This document shows positions 44,062-55,651 of a stretch of 64,000 nt of DNA, piece after piece (within the stretch, counting starts at the first letter, position 1; the number at the start of each line of letters is the position of its first letter). Made by a program: the position numbers and the translations under genes. The DNA lies in assembly GCF_020283565.1 (NCBI RefSeq), contig NC_060060.1, positions 68,743,257 through 68,807,256 of the forward strand, read 5' to 3'. This DNA is from Trifolium pratense (taxonomy: Eukaryota; Streptophyta; Magnoliopsida; Fabales; Fabaceae). Under the pieces are notes generated by a model, which made no database searches, was not told the origin of the DNA, and saw nothing but the letters and a program-made list of their open reading frames with translations.

Positions 44062-44829
44062 GGATATGCTACAAGACACCCACTTTTTTTTTAGCAATGA
44101 ACACATTTTTGTTTGACCAAAAAACTCATTCTTTTCTTTGTAGACGCTATTAAATATATAGGTTTAATTGTAATTTCCAAATTATGTTTTTAAATCTTAA
44201 TAATTTTTAATTCCTCTCTCTTGTCTGTTCCATTTCCATCGCTGCAACTAATTTCTTCTTCCTATCCTCCTCACCAACGATCTCATTCTTTGAATCAAAT
44301 GGAAACAAATTATACAATCTCATGTTTTGGAATTAAAAAACAACAACCCATTTTTCTTATATAAAACGAAATAAAAATAAACAAATGAAAAGAGGATAGA
44401 ATTTTGTAGTTCTTAAAGCCAGTAGCTTGCGTCGTCACAAGCCATCTCACCACTAGCCAATTTTGGGTAGTTCTTCAGGTATATAGAGACGTAACCACCG
44501 GTTGGCGGCGGCAAACAAAATTGGGCATAAAATTGGAAATTGTAGAACTTCGATTCGACACATACTAGAACAAGTTCAGGATCAACTGGAGTGGATATGC
44601 TGCTTTTCGAGCTGCACCAGCGAAGTGAGCTTTCATCACTTTGGTAATGGCGTAAAGTACAATAGAGGAGACCAAAAACAAAAATAATATTGAAAATTAA
44701 TTAAATTTTGAATCACTTAATTACCCTTAACCATGACTTGTTTTTAAAAAGAGAAAGTGACATTTTTGGTCAAAATAAAAGGTGTTCAGACACCTTCACC
44801 AATGGTAGTGGGTGTCTTGTAGCATATCC
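44062..44829. mobile_element. TIR element (GGATATGCTACAAGACACCC ends)
   Basis: Perfect 22-base inverted ends (GGATATGCTACAAGACACCC plus AC at 44062-44083; reverse complement at 44808-44829), with more inverted similarity inside (TTTTTGGTCAAA). 768 bases. The interior 44220-44690 looks like a 5' leader of a host gene (C/T-rich, then a short frame at 44502), possibly captured. Class uncertain. No target duplication could be fixed because the right end abuts a TA repeat. Confidence 0.7.
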
Positions 44830-45031
44830 CATATATATATATATATATATATACAGTACAACAATGATCTCACAACATGGAGTGTTAGAGTTGTGTGAAA
44901 ATGCGAGACTCGGGATAAAAAAGATAAAAAAGAAACGTGAAGTAAGTGAGGAATGCAATTAGATCTTCAACTCCTCACTACATTTTTTTCCTACATTTTT
45001 TTCTTGTAAAAGTGGGAGAAAATCAACACTA

Positions 45032-45035
<4 letters not shown>
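44830..45035. other. (TA)n run and unassigned sequence
   Basis: A (TA)n microsatellite at about 44830-44852, then about 180 bases without a recognisable gene. Confidence 0.5.
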
Positions 45036-45074
<39 letters not shown>

Positions 45075-45078
45075 GGCT

Positions 45079-45110
45079 GCTAACTTAGACCCAGTTGGGT
45101 CTAAGTTAGC
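45079..45110. repeat. terminal hairpin, copy A left
   Basis: Perfect palindrome: GCTAACTTAGACCC, a four-base loop AGTT, then GGGTCTAAGTTAGC. Seven bases inside the element end. Confidence 0.95.
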
Positions 45111-45600
45111 AAGGTGTACCTTTTCAGTTGGACAAAAATACCCATTCTTTTTAATTAATTAACCAAATTACCATCAATGGACGCGGATCCAGTGTCGCGC
45201 GCGTACCGCAGGACCATGGTTACAAACCGTTGATTTCCATCAGACAGCCAAGATCTGATCTCATCAAGACTGTCTGATCAATCAGACAGCCCAGATCATC
45301 CGAATCCATCAGATTCCAGCGCGTGCACCACACTGGATTACACCCTGGAGAGAGAAGAATCTACTTTTTAAAAGCAGGACACGTGTCGCTGTCTGATCGG
45401 CTGGGCGTGATTTTTTCCATTTAATACTTTGAACTCAATTATTTCATTGTAAATTAATTTTTTTTTTTTTTTATACCAAAATTCATAATTTTTTTTTCTC
45501 TACAAATAGAGACTTGGTTCGTTTGATTTAGACACAGAAAAAAAAAACCCAATTTTTCACTACCTTAATCTCATTTTTCACTACCTTACATCAACTCACT

Positions 45601-45980
45601 GAAACCATTCTACCAGCAAAATGGTTTCAGATTACAACTCTCTGAAACCATTGTACCAGATAAATGGTTTCAGAAGCAAACACAATTAATAAATTACTCA
45701 CTGAAACCATTCTACCAGTAAAATGGTTTCAGAATACAACTATGTGCAACCATTCTACAAGCTAAATGGTTTCATAAGCAAATAACTAATAATCAACTTA
45801 CTGAAACCATTCTACCAGCAAAATGGTTTCAGATTACAACTCTCTGAAACCATTGTACCAGATAAATGGTTTCAGAAGCAAACACAATTAATAAATTACT
45901 CATTGAAACCATTCTTCTACCAGTAAAATGGTTTCAGAATACAACTATTTGCAACCATTCTACCAGTAAAATGGTTTCAG
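45601..45980. repeat. tandem hairpin array, copy A
   Basis: Eight hairpins in 380 bases. Each has GAAACCATT (or GCAACCATT) paired with AATGGTTTC around a loop like CTACCAGCAA. Successive hairpins start about 40-60 bases apart. Hairpins 1-4 are repeated as 5-8 with a period of about 200 bases, including spacers (AGAAGCAAACACAATTAATA). Arm changes are rare and loops vary slightly. Confidence 0.93.
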
Positions 45981-46648
45981 AAGCAAACACTAGTTTTTAA
46001 TTACCGTTTTATCTCATTTAATTAACTAAAAATAGTTTCAGGTCTCCAAAAATTTCATAAAATATACCAAAAGTTCCAGAATATTATCTACTATTTTCCT
46101 GGTATAATGGTTTCAGTGAGTTGGTTGAGTGGTGCGTGTTAAATTACAACACACAAGTAACGTATTTAGTAGACAAAAAATGAGATTAAGGTAGTGAAAA
46201 ATTGCATTTTTTTTCGGTGTCCAAATCAAACGAACCAAGTCTCTATTTGTAGAAAAAAAAAATTATGAATTTTGGTATAAAAAAATAAAAATAAAAAATT
46301 AATTTACAACGAAATAATTGAGTTCAAAGTATTAAATGAACAAAAATCACGTCCAGCCAACCATTGTGTGACACGTGTCCTACTTTTAAAAAGCAAATTT
46401 TTCTCTCTCCAGGGTGTAATCCAGTGTGGCGCACGCGCTGGAATCTGATGGATCAGGATGATCTGGGCTGTCGGATTGATCAGACAATCTTGATGAGATC
46501 AGATCTTGGCTGTCTGATGGAAATCAACGGTCTGTAACCATGGTCCTTCGGTACGCGCGCGACACTGGATCTGCGTCCATTGATGGGTATTTTGGTTAAT
46601 TAATTAAAAAGAATGGGTATTTTGGTCCAATTGAAAAGGTGCACCTTG

Positions 46649-46679
46649 CTAACTTAGACCTAACTAGGGTCTAAGTTAG
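46649..46679. repeat. terminal hairpin, copy A right
   Basis: CTAACTTAGACC, loop TAACTAG, GGTCTAAGTTAG: a palindrome near the other tip, with a different loop from the left hairpin. Confidence 0.93.
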
Positions 46680-46693
46680 AAAACCCCATATAC

Positions 46694-46740
<47 letters not shown>

Positions 46741-46744
<4 letters not shown>

Positions 46745-47159
46745 ACCATCTATATCTGTGTGAAAATTAAGATGATGCAAATAGGCAGATACAGATAGAT
46801 CACTATCTATGTATCACATGTGTGTTCAGTAGAAAATTTCAACTAGTAACAAAGCATGTAACCATACGCAGCAAACAAGTTTTTTTTTTTTTAAGCAATG
46901 AAGCAGTAAACAAGTTAAAACTATAAGCAAAGAAAAATAAAGGATGGACTTTCATTTTTCTCTGTTTTAAGTTTTAACGAAATTTTACATATATGAAAGT
47001 GGATATTTGATCAAAGGAACTCTGTAGGACACTCAGAATAAAGAACTTTGTTGCATCTGATATGGACCAAATTCTATTTATCAATAAATACTAGTACTAA
47101 GTGGCATCCAATCTCTCTCGTTAGACGATTAATGCTTAAAAAGGTGTGTTGAAAATCAT
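46741..47159. other. unassigned sequence between insertions
   Basis: A/T-rich, no gene or recognised repeat. Confidence 0.4.
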
Positions 47160-47771
47160 AGCCTAAGGCTATGTTTGGATTGATGGTACATAACGAAATG
47201 GAGCGGAATGAAATATAATGGAATGGAGTGGAGCGGAACGAATGGAACACAAATTCCGTTCCATTGTTTGGATATTCAATAGCGGAATGGAATAAAATTA
47301 CCACTCCATCGTTTGGAAAATGAACGGAATGAAATAAATTATAACATTTTTATTCCAATTTTACCCTTACTTTAAAACATTGAACTATAAGGCATAACCC
47401 CAAATGCCAATATCCTTATTTTAAAACACTAGTGCAGAGGCAAAATTTCAATAGTCAAACATGAGCATCAAACATGATAACAATCAAATACTAGTTTCAA
47501 ATACTAGTTTCTAATCACCTAAACATTGACCATAACTTTTTCATTGCTAAGGGAGGGAGGACATAAATTATAAAATCGTACATGGTGTATGAGTTATATA
47601 CCAGTAATATACCTCATCCCCAACACACAAAAATTGCACCCAGTAACAGGACATAGACTTCCATAATCAAAAACAAAATCCATATAAGAATTCCTAAACC
47701 AACATGAGTACAAGGTCACAAAATTATAATACGAGTTTATCATATCTAATACTAAATAAAAAATGAATAAC

Positions 47772-47815
<44 letters not shown>

Positions 47816-48280
47816 GGTTTTCTAACTTAGACCCTAGTTAGGTCTAAGTTAACAAGGTGCACCTTTTGAGTTGGACAAAAATACCCATTTTTTTTTTTTT
47901 TGAAACAATAGAGCAACTGGGGCATGTATGTAATTTGCATCATAAAAATACCCTTTTTTTTTTTTTGAAACAATAGAACAACTATTACATTTTTTAAATT
48001 TCTTCCAAATTTCGACCTCATTTTACGTGCGAATCGAACGCCGATTTCAAAAACTAATACCGGAAACCTTTGTAAAATTGAAAAACGATCAAAATCCATA
48101 TAAGGAACGTCGAGTTTCGTTGAGTATTGAGGGAGATCGAACCGGGTCAAAAACCGGGTCGCACGACCCGTTTCTGCATAAAACGGGTGGGAGGGACGAT
48201 GAACAGTGAGCGTCACCCACGCCCACTCTCACCGGCGGCGCGTGGGGGCGCGTGCGGCCTCAGGGAGGCTCTATTTTTTT

Positions 48281-48716
48281 TTTATTTGTTCATAATAAAA
48301 TAGTAGATAATATTCTGGAAATTTGGGTATATTGTATGAAATTTTTGGAGACCCGAAACTATTTTTAGTTAATTAAATGAGTAAAAAGGTAATTAAAAAT
48401 ATTATAATTCCATAAAAAATTTCCAAAATTTTATGTAAAGTACTATGAATTATTTAGAACCCTCTTGTGTACCTCACTCTCCCTAGTTCAAGTCATGAAA
48501 TTATTTTCACAAATTCCGCTGATTATTTAAAACCATTTAACAAATAATAATAATAATTTCATAGATTTGTACTCTGAAACCAATTGTTTTTTTATTTGTT
48601 TCTAATAAAATATTAGATAATATTCTGGAACTTTTGGTATATTTTATGAAATTTTTTGAGACCTGAAACTATTTTTCGTTAATTAAATGAGATAAAACGG
48701 TAATTAAAAACTATTG
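48281..48716. repeat. duplicated block inside copy B
   Basis: Blocks at about 48281-48417 and 48583-48716 are direct copies (AGATAATATTCTGGAA, GAAACTATTTTTAGTTAATT). The same block occurs inverted at about 45990-46095 in copy A. The 165-base spacer has no partner in copy A. Confidence 0.8.
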
Positions 48717-48725
48717 TTTGCTTCT

Positions 48726-49010
48726 GAAACCATTTAGCTGGAAGAATGGTTTCAGAGAGTTATACTGTGAAACCATTCTAGCAGTAAAATGGTTTCAAAA
48801 GCAAACAATTAAAAATCAACTCCCCTGAAACCATTCTATCAGTGAAATGGTTTCAAAGTACAACGCTCTGAAACCATTGTACCAGCTAAATGGTTTCAGA
48901 ATGGTTTCAGAAGCAAACAATTAAGAAATTACTCACTGAAACCATTCTACCAGTAAAATGGTTTCAGAGAGTTATACTGTGAAACCATTCTACCAGCTAA
49001 ATGGTTTCAC
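48726..49010. repeat. tandem hairpin array, copy B
   Basis: Six hairpins with the same GAAACCATT...AATGGTTTC arms and CTACCAG-type loops; some arms are changed (first unit GAAACCATTTAGCTGGAAGA). The spacer AGAAGCAAACAATTAA is shared with copy A. One unit has an extra AATGGTTTCAG duplication at about 48900. Confidence 0.9.
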
Positions 49011-49492
49011 AGTATTATATAAAGATAATTAAAGGTAGTGAAAAATTGAGTTTTTTTTTTGTGTCCAAATCAAACGAACCAAGTCTCTATTTATAGATAA
49101 AAAAAAATTACGAATTTTGGTATAAAAATAAAAAAATAAAAAATTAATTTACAACGAAATAATTGAGTTTAAAGTATTAAATGAAAAAAAAAAAACACGC
49201 CAACCACCCAGCAGTTGACACGTGTCCTGCTTTTTTAAAATGAAATTTTCTCTCTCCAGGCGCAGATCTAGTGTGGTGCACGCGCTGGCTTATCATGGAG
49301 ATGGATGATCTGGACTGTCTGATTGATCCGACAGCCATGATGAGATCATCTCTTGGCCGTCTGATGGAAATCAACGGTCTGTAACGGTGGTCCTGCGGTA
49401 GGCGCGCGACACTGGATCAGCGCCAATATGTTTTTTTTTTTTTTTTTTAAAAAAAGAAAGGGTATTTTTGTCCAACTCAAAAGGTGCACCTT

Positions 49493-49524
49493 GCTAATTT
49501 AGACCCAACTGGGTCTAAATTAGC
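49493..49524. repeat. terminal hairpin, copy B right
   Basis: GCTAATTTAGACCC, loop AACT, GGGTCTAAATTAGC. A C-to-T change in one arm relative to copy A is matched by the paired change in the other arm, so the stem is still perfect. Confidence 0.93.
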
Positions 49525-49878
49525 AGCCCCCTATATATATATATATATATAACAAAATCAAATTAGCAATGCAACGAGTTGCACACAGTTAAAGGACAAA
49601 CAACGATGAAGAAGAAATGTGAAGAGAAGTGCAAGCATGTAATAGAAGAGAAGAGTAGGGACAAAATTGTAATTATATTATTAATGTGTTTCATTCCATT
49701 GGATACACCCCAAATTGGATGGAATGAAAAATTGAAGGAATGAGTGGTATTGGATGGAATGAGTTTCATCATACTCCATTCCATTCATTTTGTACAAAAC
49801 CAAACAATGGAATCTGGCTTTATCCCACTCCACTCCATTCCATTCCACCACTTTCCATCAATCCAAACATAGCCTAAG

Positions 49879-51004
49879 CCTCTAGCAATCTGAGTTTATT
49901 AGTGTTCTCTTATGAAGGTTTTCTTATTTTCAATGAAAATGAGAAAATTACCAAAGCACAATGAGAAATCCATTTGACAAATTCAAAAACTATCTGATAC
50001 CAAGTAGCAATTGGAACTTAGAAATGCTACATTCAACATGATGAATATTGAAGAATGAAGACCTCAGCGGAAATATTAGAAGTCTTAATTGTAGAAGACA
50101 TGAATATTGAAGATTGGAAGGACTATTTCAAACCTGCAATTTCCAGCTTAATTGCAGAGGATCCACTCCCAGGTAACATCAATACATAGAGTCAAGACCT
50201 GTGTAAGCTGGTGACATAGTTATCAACAATATTTCTACTTGCATGCAAGGTTTCTACATCTTATACAAAAGGTAGCTTTTCATTAGAGGCTAACTGTTCA
50301 GCCCGAAGCTCCAATTGCTAAATATGAAAGCTTATCAAAAGATCCCATTTCAAAAATGCAAAGGTTAAAAGCTTAAGCATCAATCAATAATAGAACACTT
50401 ATATGCAAGAAAGCACACTCTTCTGACTTCTCAATTATCTTGCATCATCTATAGGTGCTTATACTCCAACTCTCGCATAAATCCAATATCTGGATCCAAT
50501 AAATTAACGTTCACAAAAGACCATAGAAACTGAACATTTTTGGTTTTTATTTTTGAACTTTCTGTTTACATTGATTTGGTCCAGTTATGAAATCCTATTT
50601 GGAACAACTAGACATTTAAAAAAGGACAAATTGCAAGGCGAATGCAATTTTTCACCAGAATTGTTCATAGAAAAAGAAAACCCAATCCACTCCCAAGAGA
50701 AAATGAAACAGAATAAATTGAGACAGTGAGCCAAAACATAAATTTAAATTCCAAGAAATCATATAGAATCACAGAACTCAGCTAAAAGCAAGTACTTCAT
50801 AACTTCTATGCAGATATTTTTAAGAAAGAACACATGAATTTTGTCCTCATATTCTGTTCTTTCTCATATTTCCTTCTTAACAAGGCATGGTTTAATTTCT
50901 TTTGAAGATAAGAAAATACGCAGAGCTCAAGGTCTCAAATACCTAAGTTGTACCTCATTAGTCATTACACATGTTATATCAAACAATAATAGCCAGCAGC
51001 TGGT
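49879..51004. other. intergenic sequence downstream of SEM1
   Basis: About 1.1 kb with no confident gene. It includes the 3' UTR of SEM1 near 50940-51004. A minus-strand frame around 50280-50330 (LELRAEQLASNEKLPFV) looks protein-like and might be an old coiled-coil gene scrap, but is too short to name. Confidence 0.4.
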
Positions 51005-52305
51005 TTAATTCTTCTCAGTAGTGCTCTCCAACTCCCTTCTCAGCTGAACAGAGAAATCATCACTAACATCATCATCATCCCAATCATCCTCCCACTGTTG
51101 GGTTACTTCTTTCCCTTCCTCCTTGTCATCCCACTCTGTAAGTTGTAAAACAATGAAGTCTAAAAAGAAATAGGAATTAGAATGTGAGTGCAGGGGCAGA
51201 AATTCAAAACCTCAAAATTTCAAGTCATCAAGCAAATCAAGTTGGATAGGCAGTATACCCAAAAAAACATAAAAGTGTCCACTCTCAAGACCCATGAGAA
51301 GTGATATAAAATGTTAAGCTTGGATGTACTGTGTGAGTGAGAGAAAGCGACGGAGGATCCATTGACACAGTATGGGGAAAAAGGGGTATGAAGAATAGCA
51401 AATTTACATCTTCAATAACTCTATGTACAAAGCAAATTTAACCAATCTAACTTTTGCATCATATTATATTATCTTGACACACATACAAAACCTCAGACAA
51501 TGTAGACATTTGTAAGTATGCGTGATATATGATTTAATAGTAGATATTTATATTTAAAATAACATACTGTACATTTGAATAAAGTGAATCAAGTGATGAT
51601 TGATCTATGATTGAGAACTTTCAATTCTACGGCTAGATTGGTTAAAGTCACATAACAGAAAGAGTAGTCCAGTATTTGAGTGGGACACCAAAGGAGTTAC
51701 ATGCAGGAAGTCTAGTGTTCAATCCCTGCTACTAACATCCCCCCATCCCCCACAACAAATCAACTACTCACAATTGTTTATAAGAATAAATCGAATATCA
51801 GGGCTTTTAAAAAAAGTTGCTATTCATCGTAATTAATTGGATATTAGACACGGATCCGGTGGCTCTAATGTGAGCAATTCACTTTAGAGTGTAAAGTGAG
51901 TAACAAATCACAATCTTGTTACAAATAATAACTCTGATGTTCTCACTTTACAAATCCACCAAACAAACAATACACACACAAAGTCTCGCTCATATGTGCA
52001 ACAAACAATATACACAATGAAATCCCTAATTGGTTGAACAACCTACTTCGAATGAAAGCAAACCAATGAATGTCACTTGTGAAGCATTTGATGATAGCAT
52101 CACTTAAAATTTCTTAGAATAAAAACGAACAACAAAAACCAAATTAAAACTGAAACAGAAGCAAACACATTTGCATGAGGATACGAATAAGATTACTGAG
52201 TTTATGAGTTATACTTTCATTGATTTCAAACTCTTCAAATTCGTCATCATCTTCAAATAGATCGATCTTGACATCCTCAGTCACAGCCTTTGCTTCGGTC
52301 GCCAT
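51005..52305 (-). CDS. 26S proteasome lid subunit SEM1/DSS1 (Rpn15)
   Basis: Minus-strand gene with two coding exons, 52215-52305 and 51005-51135 (GTATAA donor, ACAG acceptor), 73 residues. Exon 1 encodes MATEAKAVTEDVKIDLFE then DDDEFEEFEINE; exon 2 encodes WDDKEEGKEVTQQWEDD, WDDDDVSDDFSVQLRREL and ESTTEKN. The two acidic blocks around W residues and the helical C-terminus are diagnostic of SEM1/DSS1. This small disordered protein is a stoichiometric part of the proteasome regulatory lid and also binds BRCA2 and the TREX-2 complex. The length is normal. The junction codon is AAG (Lys), where other plants usually have an acidic residue. A 5' UTR intron is likely (donor at 52437, acceptor at about 52315). 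Confidence 0.93.
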
Positions 52306-52560
52306 AGAAAAATCTGAAACAAAAAGCGCATAAATTTAATAAATTGGGAAAGAGAAAAACCCTAAGTTTGATAATTAAACCTAACAGCCAAAAAATTCGT
52401 AGAAGAAATAGTTGGAATGAAAGAGCAAAGTGCTTACCAGGTATGGGTAGAATGGAATTAAAGACGATACTCGGAGTGTTCACGTCTCTCGCTCTCGATG
52501 AGACTGGAAGATTCTTCTGCTTGCAAGAAAGGTTTTGTACCCTTTGAGGACCGTGTGAAA
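52306..52560 (-). promoter_or_regulatory. SEM1 5' UTR with leader intron
   Basis: On the minus strand CTACCCATACCTG is followed by GTAAGC (52437-52432), and TTTCAG lies at 52319-52314, nine bases before the start codon. This gives a leader intron of about 124 bases. The upstream part (52440-52560) is the probable non-coding first exon and core promoter. Confidence 0.55.
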
Positions 52561-53073
52561 AACTTGGAGGAGAATTAAACGTCGTCGTTTTGCTTCATTC
52601 GTTTCTTTCATTTATTTTATTTTAATTTGTATTTTTGCACTCGTGTTTCACAATTATTTAATTATTGCCCCCTAAATTTTAATGGCTCATTTTTGGCCTT
52701 TTTTTTTCTTTTCAATCCTCCCTTCTATATATATATATATAATATATATAATCAAATATCCCTATATCAACCTGAGTTAAAATATGAAATCCCTATATCA
52801 ACTAATAGTCCAAATTCATCTATCCGTTTTCTTAATTTTTCTTTCTTCCACTTTCTTTCAAACCAAACAAAGCCTAATGTTGTCAAAATAAACTTTCTCC
52901 TCAACCATTGATCCCTTTTGCCAACTTCTGTGAATCTTAATCGCCTACGGTAATCATATTTTTCAATTTTATATTGTAATCAATCCCAGTCAATGATTTG
53001 AGATGAAACACTTCAATTTATGCATGTATTATTGTTATCGGTTACTATATGTCACACAGTTACCACAATAATT
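52561..53073. other. SEM1 upstream intergenic sequence
   Basis: Includes a TA-rich microsatellite at about 52726-52752. No gene recognised; the open frame at 52627-52911 is low complexity. Confidence 0.4.
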
Positions 53074-53261
53074 TTGTTTTCCAACTTTTTTTTTTTTTGG
53101 TTTTTCACTAATAGTTGAATCTGGTTTGGAGGTCAGTTCTGAGATCAAGTGGTTCCAGCCCCCTCCAGATCGCAGTTGAGTGGGATCGAAACTCGATTTT
53201 TCCTATCAAGTTCAGCGTCAATCACCACCGAACCAACTAACGATTGATTGTTTTCCAACTT
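53074..53261 (-). mobile_element. tRNA-derived SINE 3
   Basis: Body 53088-53247 on the minus strand with box A-like TTAGTTGGTTCGGTGG (53225-53240), box B-like GTTTCGATCCCAC (53180-53192) and a poly-A tail (T run on the plus strand at 53086-53098). Flanked by the exact 14-base duplication TTGTTTTCCAACTT (53074-53087, 53248-53261). Confidence 0.9.
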
Positions 53262-54370
53262 ATAATCGCAACACAATTCTACTATAAACAGGACAAAAAA
53301 ATCATGTTCCAACACAATTTCAGCTGAGTAAAAAAAATGTTACTGTAATAAGTATCCTAAGAGCATTTGATGAATAAATTGCAAGTATACAATTAGCCGT
53401 TAAGTAGTATAAAAATCGTTCTTTCCACAGAGATTGTTGTAATTCAAACACAAGTTAAATACATACTTAAACACATAAATTTAAATGTAAAAAAGGGGGG
53501 GATTTGTTTGGTTCAAGTTTGATCATAAACTGACAAAATAATTTAGGTTTCAAATCAAATGAAGAAAAGCGGTTGATCCTTTTGGTTCATCTAATTACTA
53601 CTTCTCTTGGTAATTTCATGTATGATTACAAATTTACTCAATTTAGTTTCACGATTAGATTAAATAAAAAATGATTATGTCCAATGTCTTGGTAACATAA
53701 TCCTCTCCTTTGATCATCGATTCCTAATGTCTTAGGTAATCTATGATCAATTGAGGATTACAAACTTTAATCTATAAAATCTCAATTAACAATCCGAAAT
53801 GTCTTAAGTGAAAGTTAATCGATCAATTATTCCTAGATCGATGATTCATTCCTATCGTCATAGTAAAATAAATCATTGAATTCATCATATAAGTAGCTAA
53901 TTCATATAAAGCATTAAGCATAAGGAATAATCAAAGAAACTAACTTCGTAATTCATATATCAATTCAAATGAGAATCACATGGTTCAAGAGAAATAGAAA
54001 TTAGAATTCCCTAAGGACCAATCATGGGAATTTAGTTACACATAATATAATAAAACATTACAATCAAAGAAATGAAAGAAAGCACACTAGTGGAAAAAAC
54101 GCTTTTTAAGTCAGTTAAAATTGACCTTTTAAGTCGGTTCCGTGTCTGACCTAAGAAAAGCCGACATAAGAAGTCTGGAGTTGTTAACACGGCTTTTGAA
54201 CCGACCTAAGAAAGAGCTTTTAAGACGGTTAAAATTGACCTTTTACATCGTTCCGCGTCCGACACAAGAAAAGCCGACATAAGAAGTATGTAGTTGTTAA
54301 TACGGATTTTGACCCGACCTAAGACAGCACCTATTAGATCGGTTATAGTGCAACCGACGTAAAAAGTTTG

Positions 54371-55651
54371 GCAAATTTTAAAAAAAATTACGTTTTAAAA
54401 ATATTAAATACTGTTCTAAACTTTCCCAACATTATTCAATATATGCTAATTAATAGTTCAAAGCAATACACATAAAAAATAAGTAAGATAAAAAATATTC
54501 AATCTTGATTTGGTAATTATAACCACTGAATAAGTGTTTCGTGAACAAAATGTAAAATAATCAAAGACATTAAGTTAATGAGATTACATAGTAGTGCATA
54601 TATATACTCAGAAACAAAACCAAAGACATTGTTGCTAAGTTAATGAGATTACATAGCAGTGCATCACAAGAACAAACCAAAAATTCCAATACAAATTACA
54701 CTACATAGCAGTGCATATATATATATATACTCACACTCAGAAACAAAAGTAACATTCACAAGTATTAAACAACACTAAGACAAGGAGAAAGAGATAAGAA
54801 ATGTCACCAAACCTTGTCTCTTAACTTAACACATGCCATTATCAACAATGTTACAAAACTTTTAATCATTATTAAACTACGTACAAACTTGCAATAGCAA
54901 TATAATACCACAATCAAATGATAATTAAAATAAGAAGAGTAAAATAAGAGATACCTCAAATCTCTCATCAACAATTGCTTCTTACTTAATGCTTGAGGTG
55001 GATTTTCTGTTTTCTTACTTCTTAGTAACAATGACATTTGGAACCCATGAAGAGATAAACCATGCTTGAGAAAATGTCCTGTTCTAAAAAATGGAAAGAA
55101 TATTAAAAATCCCTAACTAAAATATTAATAAAGTTCAATATAGTTTGAGGCATAAAATATAATTAAGTTAAAATTAATTGATCATGTGCAAAACTTACAC
55201 AAATAACTTCCTAAGAGGGCACGTTTTAGCATTGTAGATGAAAACAAAAATAACACAAGTTCATCCTACTAAAAACCAATGAACAACCCCTGCAAGATAA
55301 CACAGCAGCAGAGGAAACTACACAAAACTCCAGACAGTCACAGGCATCGCAAAGCTAGACAACATCGCAAAGCTCCAAACAGTAAGAGATTGCCTAATGC
55401 CAAACATACCATTCAGCCGACAAGCAAGAAACAAGGGACAATGACACTTACAATGATCCACCTCAAAATGTCTTTAAACATCAAACCAAGCCTCCAATCT
55501 ACTAAATACATAGCAGACCCACACCTCAGGCTGCAACTGCTAAATATTGTAGGCCTCCCAGATCAAGCAGCTGACCAATTAGATTAGTCAACTGAAAAAG
55601 ACAAAAAAACCTGCTTAATATTGTAAAACAATGGTTATGGTCAACATGTGC
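54371..55651. other. CACTA interior, no recognised gene
   Basis: A/T-rich. A direct repeat of AAAGACATT.GTTAAGTTAATGAGATTACATAG-like sequence occurs at about 54563 and 54625. The open frames here have no recognisable domain. Confidence 0.4.

Larger units (their letters stand above)
45036..46740. mobile_element. microsatellite-flanked inverted-repeat element, copy A
   Basis: Element 45072-46687 (about 1616 bp) lies inside a TA microsatellite: (TA)n at 45036-45070 and again at about 46697-46740. The two arms (about 45072-45590 and 46165-46687) are long inverted copies of each other, about 520 bases, with blocks such as AGGTGCACCTT, ATACCCATTCTTTTT, CGCGCGACACTGGATC and GACACGTGTCC. Each tip has a hairpin (see separate entries). 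The centre holds an array of short hairpins. No ORF. The insertion in (TA)n and the long inverted arms recall the rice Micron element by target preference, but family membership is inference only. Confidence 0.8.
47781..49550. mobile_element. microsatellite-flanked inverted-repeat element, copy B
   Basis: Element about 47814-49531 (1718 bp), again between TA repeats (about 47781-47812 and 49532-49549). Its left tip matches the right tip of copy A and its right tip matches the left tip of copy A, so it lies in the opposite orientation. The right arm (about 49030-49531) is like copy A. The left arm keeps only about 75 bases, then is replaced by other sequence, including a twice-repeated TTTGAAACAATAGA.CAACT segment (about 47900 and 47965) and a GC-rich stretch (48090-48270). 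Confidence 0.8.
47160..49878. mobile_element. hAT-like element (GGCTATGTTTGG ends) carrying copy B
   Basis: Inverted ends GGCTATGTTTGGATTGATGG (47167-47186) and its complement (49855-49874). Subterminal GGAATG / CATTCC motifs recur at both ends (47200-47330 and 49690-49850). The 8-mer AGCCTAAG stands on both sides (47160-47167, 49871-49878), consistent with a hAT-type duplication, although it overlaps the palindromic tip so the border is ambiguous. Without copy B it is about 1 kb and has no coding capacity. Confidence 0.7.

Noticed and set aside
45601..45980. CRISPR-like regular repeat array
   Set aside because: This is plant nuclear DNA. The repeats are palindromes with nearly identical spacers and the array is inside a transposable element.
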